Source: Parus major (taxonomy: Eukaryota; Chordata; Aves; Passeriformes; Paridae). From it: a DNA stretch of 64,000 nucleotides. The translations under genes were made by a program, and so were the position numbers. Shown here in pieces: positions 1 through 10,810 of this stretch. The stretch lies in contig NC_031797.1 in assembly GCF_001522545.3 (NCBI RefSeq), positions 791,507 through 855,506 on the forward strand, given 5' to 3'. The notes beneath the pieces are model-generated. The model saw nothing but the letters and a program-made list of their open reading frames with translations, was not told the origin of the DNA and did not search any database. Each line of letters opens with the position of its first letter. Positions within the stretch are counted from its first letter, which is position 1.

Positions 1-655
1 TGTGCTGTGAGCCTTTACCTTGGCCTTGCTGCTGCAGCCCTCACAAGGAGTCTGAGCTGGAACCAGAGCAGGGTTTTCCACTGTGGTACAGCTGAGAGAG
101 CTGGGGGTGTTCAGCCTTCTCTCAGGAGACTTTAGAGCCCCTCCCAGTGCTTAAAGGGGGCTTAGAAAAAGGAGGGGAAGGACTTTTTATGCCGGCAGAT
201 AGTGACAGGCATGGGGCAATGTTTTTGAGCTGCCAGGGTTAGATTAGAAGTTAGGAAATCAGAGGGTGGGCAGGCCCTGGCACAGGGTGCCCAGAGCAGC
301 TGTGGCTGCCCCTGGATCCCTGGAAGTGTCCAAGGCCAGGCTGGACAGTGCTTGCAGCAACCTGCTCTAGTGCCCATGTCCCTGCCCATGGAGGGGGTGG
401 AATGAGATGGGTTTTTAAGGTCCCTTCCAACCCAAAATATGCCATGATACAGAACAAAACAATGAACTGCAGAGCCCTCAGATTGTCATGGCTTGCCTTG
501 GTCTGCTCAGACTCCCACCCAGTCCCTGCACCTGATCTGGGTTCAGTCCAGGAGGGATGTATGTGAGGGCAGAGCCTCTCCTTGTGAAGAGAAAAATTCT
601 TTTAGTGTGACAGTAGCTGGTGGTGGTACTTTGACTGTCTCTCTCCCTCCCCCAG
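1..655. other. PIP5K1C intron, no exon seen
   Basis: Intronic sequence upstream of the first exon in the window. Its only recognisable content is a CR1 3' end at about 235-452. Confidence 0.7.
235..452 (+). mobile_element. CR1 LINE 3'-end fragment
   Basis: Carries the usual avian CR1 terminal phrases: a CTGGCACAGGGTGCCCAGAG block, then CCTGGAAGTGTCCAAGGCCAG, then AAGGTCCCTTCCAACCCAAA close to the 3' end. It lies in the sense orientation inside a PIP5K1C intron. It is truncated, with no reverse transcriptase frame. Confidence 0.85.
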
Positions 656-3600
656 CTCTGAAGTCATCCCCCTCAAAGAAAGGGCGTAGTGCCTTGCTGG
701 CCGTGAAGACAGCAGGTCCCACCGCGGCGTTCTCAGCCAGCCAGCTGGCCTCTGACAAGGATGACACCCAGTACGACCTGCGGGCAGCCAGGAGTTACCC
801 CACGCTTGACGATGAAGGTGACAGCCCCGCTCCGGGTGTTGGCTCTGTGCTTACCCTCTCTTTCCTAGCAGTTCCTTAGGATCCTCCCTTGTTCTCATCA
901 AGTTCCCCACTGTGCACCGACTGCAGATCTTTGCTCATGGATAGCTCTTCATTGCATGTCTTGCTGTGCTTTGCAGGTGCTAAACCTAACCAGGACAGGG
1001 AAGAAGGTAAGAGTACATTGTTTTGTTGCAGCACCAGCAGGTACTTGATGCTACCTCTGCATCAAAGGAGACCAAATCCCTTCTTTGCAGCACTGTGGGG
1101 TTCTGCACTAAAAATGGTCGCCTGCATCACTGCTGCAAGACAGCTGCTGCCAAGGGGCACCATAAATCATAGCCCAAAAGCCAACAAAAAGTTGCATTTT
1201 CTACTGTTTAAAAAATATGGAGGGGGGTGTGGGGGTGTGTGACTGGGAACTGCAGCACTCCAATGACACTGTTTGGGCAGTTATAACAGGCAGGATCTTG
1301 CCATTGGAAAACAGAGGAATGGGCTGGTTCTGTGCTGCCTTTCCTTCACTTCTGTCTGGCTACATCTATCTGACAAGCTCCTCCAGTGTATGGGTGTTGG
1401 ATTGCTCCCTGTGCAAAACACTGAACACTCAGTTCATGTCTTAATTCACTTGGATATTTATCCCTGGTGATCCAAGCCTTTAATCCAGCTTTGGTCACCA
1501 TGAGAAGTCTTCATTGGCATTCTATTCCCTGCCTGTTGTGCTGGAAGTGGTGCTGACTGGCTCTCTCCAGAGGACACCTTGGGAGAGGCTGTCATGTTCA
1601 TGGACTCAGCCAAACTTCCTGCCTGTCTGTGGTTTGAGTGCCCAGTCCCAGTGCGGGCGTGCAGGTTCACAGTGGAACAGCCTCACAAGGGGCTGGTGTA
1701 GTCAGTGTTGGTGTTTGACTGAATCATATCTTCTTCCTGCCTCTCCCCTGCCCTGCTCTGGGCCAGCAGGCAGGCCAGACCTACTCCCTTGCACTCCTCC
1801 TTCCTTTGAAGAAGCTACCACAGCCTCCATAGCCACGACACTATCGTCAACATCTCTCTCTGTTCCTGAGCGATCCCCCTCGGAGACCTCTGAGCAGCCC
1901 AGGTACAGGTGAGGACACTTCCCCTGCTCCCACTGGTGTCGAGTGGCTGCCATTCCTCTCTGTGCTGCAGATCCCAGCAGGCTGCCCTGCACACTGGAAT
2001 GCTAATGACCAATTTTAATTAAATCTCTCCTGGGAGCAAGCAGACACAGCTTTGAAGGGATTAATTATTGCTGGCAGAAGTGTCAGCTGTTAAGTAGAAC
2101 ATCTCCCTCATGGGATGTAGAGGTAGATTTGGGGACAGTGGAGGATTTCTGGCTTAAATTGCTCCTCCAAACTCTTGTGTTTTCTTTCTGCAGGAGGCGT
2201 ACACACTCCTCAGGGCAGGATGGCAGGTGAGAAATGTGTCTCCTATCTTCTTGTCTCATCTTCTCTCTGCTGGACAGAGACCTCATGTTTATCCCTGTGC
2301 AAAGGTCTCTTAGAGGGCTAAGTGGGAATTTCAGCAGTTCCAGGATTTTGGCATGGATGCCAAGCTGCTTCTGCAATCAGAGAATCCCCATTTCTTACAT
2401 AGAATTTTCTTTGCAAAGCAGATCTCCTAGTTTTGAAAATACTACAGTTATTTGATAGGAAAGGGGACAACAGTGTTGTCCAAATTTACCCACCCACCCA
2501 GCACCAGAGTCAAGGAACATCATTTAAGTCCCTTTAAGCAAGTAAGTGAGCCCTGACAGGAGGAACATTCCTCCTCTGACCATCTGCTTGTGGCCTGGGC
2601 AAAGTGAAAGGGCTTTGACTTTGTTAGGCACTAAGCACCCTCAGTCCCCACAGAAGTAGTTTCCAGTGTTTTCAGAAATCTGTGAGTCTTCTTCCCTCCT
2701 GTGGTGTCTCAGAGCCAAGGGCAAGGAAGGACAGAAATTCTGTGTTGCAGAGGGGTGTCTGATTTTAGAGGCTCATATCATGAAATTATTGTGCATTATT
2801 CTGGAAATATTTTGCACCAGTAAAAATTACTCCATTGCCCAAGTCAGCAGGATCTGCACGAGGAGCCAGCAGATGCTGCTGGCTCTGCCCTCACTTTCCA
2901 GGACATTGTGTAGGTGTAGTAGGCTTTGAAATTACATCAGAGACTCAATCCTGGGATGTGCCATAGGCAGAGGAGCCTGACATGCTGATGTCCTCTCTCC
3001 CTGCAGTCAGTGTTTGGTGCTTGGGAGGAAAGGTCTTTGGAAGATGAGAGTTTTCCCCATGTTACAGGCATCTGCTGTTGTTCCAAGCTTTGAGTGATTT
3101 GCTGACTTGCACTGTGAAAAAATCCCTTTCTGTGATAATTCCTAATGAAAATACCTCTGTATGCTGCATGTTGCTGAATCCTGGTAAATTCCTGTTCCTG
3201 GAGGGCAGGGACCTGCTCACTGTGTGAAGTGTCAGGGACTTGTGAAGCACCTCATATCCTGCAGAACCCAGTGTTAGAATTTGCTGAAAATTGGAGAGTT
3301 AAACCCAGGTCCCAGAGGTGGGGCCCATGTGGCAAATGCAGTGACTTCATCCAAAATAGTTCAGACTCAACGATACCTCATGGAGGGAGGGAGCTGCTGT
3401 AGTATGTAACTGCTCATCCAGAAATAGGTTAGATGAATCATTGACCTGGGAGCATTCAGGGAGCTCAGTGGCTTGGTCAGAGTAGATCTGTCTGTCACAG
3501 ATTTGCCAGAGCTACACTGACCATCTGCAGCTATGGCCACCTTTGCTGTTTTCTGCCTAATTTGTCCCTTTCTAGTACCAGTGCCTCCATGTGCCCTACA

Positions 3601-6600
3601 CATTGGAGAGTAGGGACCTGTGCACTTATGGAACTCTCTGGTGAAAAGCAGTGCAGGCACAAATTTATTAAAGTAAGAATTTACATTCCTGAGCTTAGAT
3701 GGAAAAATCCTTACCCAATTTACTCAAGAATGTGTCACACCTCTGGTTATTCTGGTCTGCTGGGGAATTCACTCCAGGTTTATGAGGTCCAGCCCTGTGA
3801 GGAAGAGTGTAGTGAGTTCTTGCAGGGAGCTGGACAGAAGTGCTTCCCACTGGCCCCAGCTCTGGTGAGAGCCAGCCTGGAGCAGGGCAGTGTTGTCAGT
3901 GAACCCAGAGCTCAGCCCTTCTCTGACAACTGCCCCTCAGTTTAGCAGGCTCCTGCTCCTCCTTCCCATAGGGACAGTGGAGCCAGCCCTGCTGGCACAA
4001 GTAATTACTTTAATAGTATGAGATATTAAAATGAAGATTGTCAGAAACAGTTTCAGAGTGTGCAGATAAATCTGATCTCAACCCTGGAGCAGCTTTGGTG
4101 TGATGGGAGTCTTGAAAGAGGCTCTGGCCTGGTGCCAGGCTAACTCTGGACACAAGTTTTCCCTAGAGGTCAGTTCTCTTTGCTCCAATGCTCCATCTGA
4201 CACTGCCCATCTTTCCTGCAGCACTAGGTGTTTAACTCCTTTGCTCTTGTCCTCTTTTCACACCTTGTTATTCCTGAGTGCTGCAGTCTTCCAGGACTGA
4301 CTCTTTTTCCTCAGTCCTGGGAGGTCTGAGTGCTCCCTATGAGCTGAAATCAGCCACTAAGTCTGTGCTGGGAGCGCAGTGTCACAGTAGCAGCAGCAGC
4401 TGTGTGCTGGGGCAGAGCTGCACAAGAGGCTTGGCTGGCTCAGAACTGAGTCAGGCTGATCTAAAATTGAGGGCTATGCATAACTCATGCCCAGCTGAGT
4501 CTTTGGGCCTGTCTTTTTGGTTTCCAGGTCACACGAGGAGGTGCGGGTCGAGGAGGAGGAGGTTCAGCAAATCAGCGTCGAGCTGGAGCCCAAGTGTGAC
4601 GTTGAGATTGTAGCTCCTGAAGAAGTCAAAGAGTGAGTGTTTTAGAGTATTGAGCAGAGCCTACACAGTAGCTTTTGAGCTGTGGCTGCTTATGCTGGAG
4701 GCTTTTCTGGGCTCATGGTGTTCGGTGAGGCTGAGCACAGTTCTGACCTGACGTGACCTTTCAGGATGTGACAGTATAGCATCTTCCGCTCCTCTGTAAT
4801 AAATCAGTTTTGCTTGCTCCTGTCCTAACTGCAATGACTGGACTGTCAATTTCTTTCCCCTCTGCAGAGAGGCAGCTTCTTCAGCCTGTGCCATTGTCAC
4901 ATCCACAGCCACCGTAGAGGTGGAGACGGCCAGCCAGGCCTCGGAACCAGCCAGCCAGGCCTCAGATGAAGACGACGTGCCAGTCACAGACATATACTTT
5001 GTAAGAGACCTTCTCCACCTGACCCTTGGGGTGTGATGGGAAGGGTTGGACAAGGCTGTCAGTATCTGTCCCAGGCAGTTGGGTGCAGGGCAATGGCTGC
5101 CCTGCAGCATCTTGATGTGGAGCACCTTGATACCTTGGTGCTGGGTGGGTTTTTTAATGCAGGGAGCTGGATTAAACTTGGAGATCCCAAAACAGCATCT
5201 AGTGGGGCTCACACAGATGGCACTCCTGCTGTGGATGTAGCTGTAGCTATGCTGCTCTACTTCCAAGCACAAGTGCTTATCTAGGCCAGCACATTTGTTC
5301 CTGGAACAAGCCAAAGTGATGTGGGTACAACAGAGAGGTTCTTCCTTCCTCAGCCAGCGATCTTGGCTGCTTTCCTGACATAAACATGGCCTAGACCCAA
5401 AGGGAGGTGATTACAGAGGGTGACCTTGGGCTCTGGTGAACTCCAACTTTTCCTTTCCCTGCAGGCTGCATTAGGTGATGCAGTGGGAGTCTAGTGCTGA
5501 GCCAGGGAGTAAGTTGGTTGTTGGCAGCAGAGTGCCGTGGAGCCTGGCGCTGGTCCTCACTCAGCTCCCACAATGGCTGAGCAACTTCTGCAGACCAGAG
5601 AAGAGGTTTTTTAGCAACACGTACCTGTCCCATGGATTCCCAGAGCAGAGCTGAGTGCCTGTCCCATGAGAGCTGAACTCTCTCTCGTGCCTGAGCACTG
5701 GAACCCTCATTAAAAGAGGTGCCCGGCTCCTCCCTGCTCCGACTTGTTGCTGTTGGTTCTGTGGTGCTGGAGATGACCTAAGCCCATGCAATGGGCTCCT
5801 TCAGGCTAAACTAAAATGCAGCATTGGCCTTTCCCTGGGCTCTTGTGACTCTGCTGCAGAGCTGCTCACTCATTGCCTAGTCACTCTGAGGCTCGTGGGA
5901 GCTGTGGAAGGAATCAGCCCTGTTTTACAGCTTGTTTGGGGTTGGATGCATGCTGTTCAAAATGCAAACAGCTCCTCTAACACTGCTGCCCCCTCCTTGC
6001 CTGTGGATGGCAGTTGTGTGCAGGCAGATCCTGCCTGCTCCCCTGGCAAGTGTCTTCTAGCAAGGGTCAGCTGTTCTTCCTCCCTGTCCCTGGGCATATG
6101 GACTGCCCCCAGCTTGAGGGGCACCTCTATCCAAGAGAAAATTCTGCAGTGTGTTCACAGAGTGTGACTGACTGCTCATCAGCATTTCATACTTCATCTG
6201 AGTCTGAGTTTTGCATTAAATGTGTGTCGTGTGCTGTGGAGTGTTTGTCACTGCTGGGATGAAGGGAAAAGCTGATTTGAGTTCCCATGGGTGCTGTCCT
6301 TGGAAAACCACTTGAACTGGAGCTCAGGTGAGGTTGCACACCTGTGCTTAAGTAGCACCGCAGCTGCTCCTGCAGGAGTGCTCAGGGGCAGTGGTGGGTG
6401 AAGGGATGGTGTGTGCAGAGGAGGATTTGGCCAGTCCCAGGGGACTGTGATCTGATCACTGGAAGTCTGCTCCTGGAGAGCACTTCATTCTCCTGTTCAT
6501 CCCCAGGGAATAAAAGTGCAGAGTGTGGCAGGGCATGGGCGCCGCTCTTCCCTGCACGGCTTTCCCACCTGCTCACCCGTTCAGGCCTGGAGTTGCCCAA

Positions 6601-9600
6601 CCCCTTGTTTTTTGCTTTCTCTTTCATCCTCTCTTTCACATCACCCTTTTTTTCCTCTGTTTCCTTTCTCACCTCACTTGTCCTGGGGCCACCCAGTTCA
6701 CAGATGGGAGGTACTGGATTTACTCTCCCCGCCAGCGCAGACTCCGAACTACCTCGCATTCCTCTGGGATTGTAAGTGACCATGCCAGCACAGCATATAG
6801 GGGAGCAGAGCTGCAGCTTTGAAACACTGGGGCCAGCACCTCATTTCTCTCAACAGCTAGGGCTCTGGATTGAGTGGGCATTAGGAACCAGCCCAGCAGA
6901 AATAGGGGAAGCATATTGAAATGACACCAGTGGATCTCCTTGTAGGATCTGGGAGAATCATGAGCTCTGTCCTGCTTTTATGCAGACTGGTGACAGCTCC
7001 TACCCTGGAATGGGTGACAGCAGCGAGGCCCTCGCACAGGTTACCCAGAGAACCTGTGCTTGCCCTCTCCCTGGAAATGTCCAAAGTCAGACTGGATGGG
7101 CTTGAAGCAACCTGGGATAGTGGAAGGTGTCCCTGTCCATGGCAAGGAGGGATAGTGAGTGATCTTCCAACCCAAACTGTTCAGTGATTCAAAGTACCAG
7201 ATCTGGCCAGAGAGGCACTAACCTCTATAGGTGATGTCAGACTCAGCAACTTCAGCCCAGGGAGAGGGTTTTAAAGACACCATTAAGATGTTCTGAAGCT
7301 TCTAAAACTCCAGTTTAGCCTGTTGCCCCAGGCAAACAGAGCTGTTTTGGCTTGTGGGGAGCAGCTCAAAAACCAAATGAGACAGGAGGTGGTGCTGAGT
7401 TAGGGCTGGTTAGAGCTCTCCAGCCCTTCTCAGCATCACCAGTGTGCTCCCTCCTCACTGAAGGTGTTCTGTGAGCAGGGAGGACTTTCCTTTCCAAAAG
7501 ATGCAGGGAAGCATTTGAGCTTTTAGGGGCTGAATCTAGAGCTGAGATTGTTCTAGGTTTAGCATTTATCTTCTCAGGCTTTGGGAAGCCAGGGGGTGGT
7601 GGCAGTGCTGCCAGAGCCTTGCTGGTGAAGTTTGGTGCTCCCATTTGGGTTACAGGCAGGATGCATGGGGAAGCAGGGTCAGGAATGTGCCCCTGGCCAT
7701 GGCTGATGGCATGAGGAAGGTGCTGCACTTCTGTGAGCAAACAGGCAACAACTCCTGTCCCTCAGCTGGGTTTGGCTGTTCCAGCACTGGGAGGGGTAAT
7801 GGCAAGCACTGGATGCTTCTTTATATCCTGCAGCTCCCTGCATGCATCCAGGCTCCTAAAAGGCTCTGAAAGAGACTGGCCAGAGCATGGGGTTCAGTCA
7901 GGATGGATGAACCATCATGGATGAAAAAGAGGAGGTTGAACAAGCTTGATGTGGTGGGGAGCTTTCCTGTACCTCTGACAGAGCCCTGTGAGAAGCTCCA
8001 GACAGGGGTTTCTCAACCTTCCTTCCTCCTAGCAGTCTCTACTAACGGAGCTGTAGTTACTGGAGGGTTCAGCACGTGGAGCCCAGTGCTTCAAAGCTTC
8101 TCTGACTTCTTGTAGTTCACTGTACATTGTAGACTGTCACACTCAGTTCCTGGGCTGGGAATACTTCAGGCTTCTTCCAGGCACCCAGTTCTGCTTCTCT
8201 TTCTTTGTAAATGCTAGGCTGGGTCAAAGTGGGGACTCTGTGGGAGCTCCCCTGGAGACAAAAGAGCCTGTTTGCAATGTAAATGGGCCCCCCTGGGAAC
8301 CCTGGAAGCAGAGACCAGCCCTTGAATCTGTGCTGTGTCAGCAGCAGAGTGTGTCTTCTCACACCAATACCCAGTGCTGTGATAACTGTCCTTCAAGGCA
8401 TACCTCCCTCCCCTCATTCCTTCCAGGGTCTGGTTGTGTTTTGCCTCCTGTGCTGTACTTGTTCCCATCACCCCATTGTCCCCAAGATCTCAGCAATAAC
8501 TGTTTCCTTTCTGTGGCCACCATCCACCATGGTCTCACCTCAACTCCGCTGCCTTCTGCAGAGAAGGAGGAAGGCACAGCAAACAAATCCAGTTTCCCTG
8601 TAAAAGCCTGGACACCACTCTGTAGCATGCACAGGGCTCTGGAAATGGGAGGGTGACAGCTGGTAGCAGGAGCTGTTACTGCTCTTAGGTAAGTCACTTC
8701 CCAAATCTCTCGATTTCTTTGGAGCCGGGTGATGCCATGGCAGGGAGCTGAGGTGCCCCTTACATCTCAAAAGCTCTAAAACTCTGTCCCTACAAGAGGA
8801 GAGGTTGTGCCACCCCTACTGCAGCTGGCACAGGTGCCATGTCCCAGTTGGCAGGAAGCAGGTATGTGTTGAGGATGAGGAGGGCTTCTCTGCTGAGAGC
8901 TGGCTCTGGGCTCAGTCCTCTCCCTCCAGATGGACAGCTGTTCTTACTGTATTGTTTCCTACTCTTTTTATTTTCTCCTTTTATTTTTTCCTCTTCTCTC
9001 CTTTGCTCCCTGCTCTGCTGCTGCTCTCCCTGCATTCTCCCTGCCGTCTCTGGCCACTCTGGCAGCCGACAGACGAGAGGAGTTGGGTTTACTCCCCGCT
9101 CCACTATAGCGCTCAGCTCCACTCTGTCTCCGATGAGGAGAGCGATACAGTAAGTGTCCAACAGCCATGTGCTGGGTGCCCGGTGGGTCGAGGTCAGCAG
9201 AGTCTGTGCTCCCTCTGCAAAGTCAGCTTGGCCTCTGGCAGTGTGGGGCTCCTGCATGGCTGCAGCAGAGCCCAGCTGCCTCTCAGGTCAGCTCTGTGCT
9301 GGCAGAGCCCCGGCCTGCTCAGCAAGGACTCTGGCTTATTCCTGGTTGTTTGGTGCAGGGAAAGCTTTGGAGAGCTCAGGTTTTCCAGATGTTGCCAATT
9401 CTGGAGGATGTAGAACAGCCTCTCTGGTTGTGCTGGGAAGTTGGTGGGACGCCGACCTGATTGATGTGGGCACTGGTGCTCAAGGGTTGATCCTCTTTCC
9501 CCTCATAACCAGAAAGATATTGAGGGGCTGGAGCATGTCCAGAGAAGGGAGTGGAGCTGGGGAAGGGGCTGGAGCACAAGTGTGATGAGGAGAAGCTGTG

Positions 9601-10007
9601 GGGGGACTCAGCCTGGAGAAAAGGAGGCTCAGGGAAGATCTTGCTCTCCACAGCTCCCTGACAGGAGGATGCAGCCAGGTAGTGGTCAGGCTCTGCTCCC
9701 AAGGAACAAGGGACAAGACAAGAGGAAACAGCCTCAAGCTGTGCTAGGGGAGGTTTAGGTTGGATATTTGGTAATGTTTCTTGACTGAAAGGGGGTTGTC
9801 AGGTATTGGAACAGGCTGCCCAGGGCAGTGGTGACATCACAGTCCCTGGAAGTGTTCAAATGATGTGTGGCTGTGGCACCTGGGGACATGGGTTAGTGGT
9901 GAACATAGTGGTAGAACTGGGCTGATGGCTGATATGGGTATTGGAGGTCTTTCCCCACCGTAACAATTCCATGATTCTGTGACTCTCTTCTCTGCCTCTT
10001 GCAGTAA
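656..10007 (+). CDS. PIP5K1C: PIP5K1C, 3' part (phosphatidylinositol-4-phosphate 5-kinase type 1 gamma, C-terminal tail)
   Basis: Partial gene: the kinase domain lies upstream of the window and only the splice-variable C-terminal tail is here. The enzyme makes PI(4,5)P2 at the plasma membrane, focal adhesions and synapses. Coding exons read by hand: 656-817, 1770-1908, 2194-2226, 4528-4632, 4868-5000, optional 6697-6771, 9066-9149, and 10005-10007 (TAA only). All have AG/GT borders and phases that join. The tail is recognised by [63 protein letters not shown] and DIYF. The 9066-9149 exon carries the talin/AP2-binding motif [10 protein letters not shown] and ends ESDT before a stop made at the next junction. 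Skipping it would end the protein right after DIYF, like the short mammalian form. The family assignment is firm; which splice forms are used is inference. Confidence 0.95.
977..1006 (+). CDS. PIP5K1C: Candidate 30-nt microexon of PIP5K1C
   Basis: A 30-nt segment preceded by a pyrimidine-rich TTTGCAG acceptor and followed by a GTAAGA donor. It lies between the exons ending at 817 and starting at 1770. Both neighbours break after codon position 1, and this piece keeps that phase (1-1), inserting [10 protein letters not shown] between DDEG and RPDL. I do not remember it from mammalian PIP5K1C. The evidence is splice sites and frame only, so a chance match is possible. Confidence 0.4.
2227..4527. 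other. PIP5K1C intron of 2.3 kb
   Basis: Located between the 33-nt exon and the acidic exon that encodes [12 protein letters not shown] found no exon with matching phase, no interspersed repeat that I recognise and no RNA gene. Confidence 0.6.
6697..6771 (+). CDS. PIP5K1C: Alternative 25-residue tail exon of PIP5K1C
   Basis: Phase 0-0 exon of 75 nt between CCCAG and GTAAGT. It encodes [17 protein letters not shown] followed by TTSHSSGI. It resembles an insert that I recall from longer mammalian splice forms of this kinase (reported as neuronal i3 or the longer i4/i5 forms). Because it is phase 0 it can be placed between the DIYF exon and the talin-binding exon without changing frame. If the donor is not used, translation runs on into the intron for 17 codons ([16 protein letters not shown]) and stops at 6822. 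Confidence 0.75.
7010..7188 (+). mobile_element. CR1 LINE 3'-end fragment, diverged
   Basis: A degraded CR1 tail in the PIP5K1C intron between the 75-nt and 84-nt tail exons. It keeps the AACCTGGGATAGTGGAAGG, TGTCCCTGTCCATGGCA and CTTCCAACCCAAACTGTTC blocks, with many substitutions. Confidence 0.75.
9510..9983 (+). mobile_element. CR1 LINE fragment, about 470 bp
   Basis: A longer CR1 tail containing GGAGCATGTCCAGAGAAGGG, an internal GAACAGGCTGCCCAGGGCAG block and a terminal CAATTCCATGATTCTGTGA. It ends only about 20 nt before the acceptor of the last PIP5K1C exon, so the polypyrimidine tract there directly abuts the element. Confidence 0.85.
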
Positions 10008-10810
10008 TCTCTATGCAGACACAGAAGTCCCAGAGAGCAGCGATTCCCTCTGCAGGTCGATGTGTTCCCTTTTCGTTGATGCAGCCATTCCAGTGGGATG
10101 GGGAAGAGCTTGCTGACACCAGTATTGCTGCACTGCAGGATCCTGGGTACTGCGTTTCAGAATGGAGCAAAACTATAACCATGTATTTCTACTTACCCCA
10201 GATGTGGGCAGCAAAGAAACCACCCACTCACCCGCAGCTCCCAGCAGAGAATTCCAGCTGGGTGTAGAGAATCCTGGGTAGTAACACAGTGTTTTCCAGA
10301 CGTGCACTACCGTAGCTACCTATCCATGTGTGATACTGTGAACCTTTTTAATTTTTTAATCATGTATTTATTTCTTTTATCTTTGCACAGAGACAGCACA
10401 AATGTGCTTTTTTAAAGATTTAGTTTACTGCACTTTTTTTTCTTTTTTTCCTTTTTTTTTCCCTTTTTTTTTTTTTTTTTTTTGTCATATATTTGTGCAT
10501 CAAAGAGGAGCATGAGACTTCACTGAAGAATGGGTAGGAGCACGTTGCTGGGGAGGGCAGAGAGTGGAGTGGCTTCATGTGAGGCAGCAGAGTGTGGTCT
10601 GACCAGCTGAGGGAGTCAGGAGGTTTAAGGCTGTCCAGACTCTGCCACGGTTTTTCCAAGTGGCCCAAGGCGAGTCACTAAACCACTCTGTGCCTCAGTT
10701 TCCCCCGTGCTAATGGGTGCACAGTACCTGCTTCTGTTACAGCACTTAAACCCTGGGATGAAAGGTGCTATGAAAATGAAATGTATTAAAGGCCATGGAA
10801 TAGAATTGCT
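10008..10810 (+). other. PIP5K1C: PIP5K1C 3' UTR (minimum extent)
   Basis: The terminal exon begins at 10005 with the stop codon, so everything after it is 3' UTR. An ATTAAA at 10785-10790 is the first plausible polyadenylation signal. A second ATTAAA at 13117-13122 would give a UTR of about 3.1 kb, closer to the long UTR I recall for the mammalian gene. The true end cannot be decided from sequence alone. Confidence 0.6.
10433..10483 (+). repeat. T-rich homopolymer tract in the PIP5K1C 3' UTR
   Basis: About 50 nt of almost pure T broken only by a few C. It could be a reversed poly(A) tail of an old retrocopy or a plain simple repeat. No retrocopy body is visible on either side. Confidence 0.85.
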
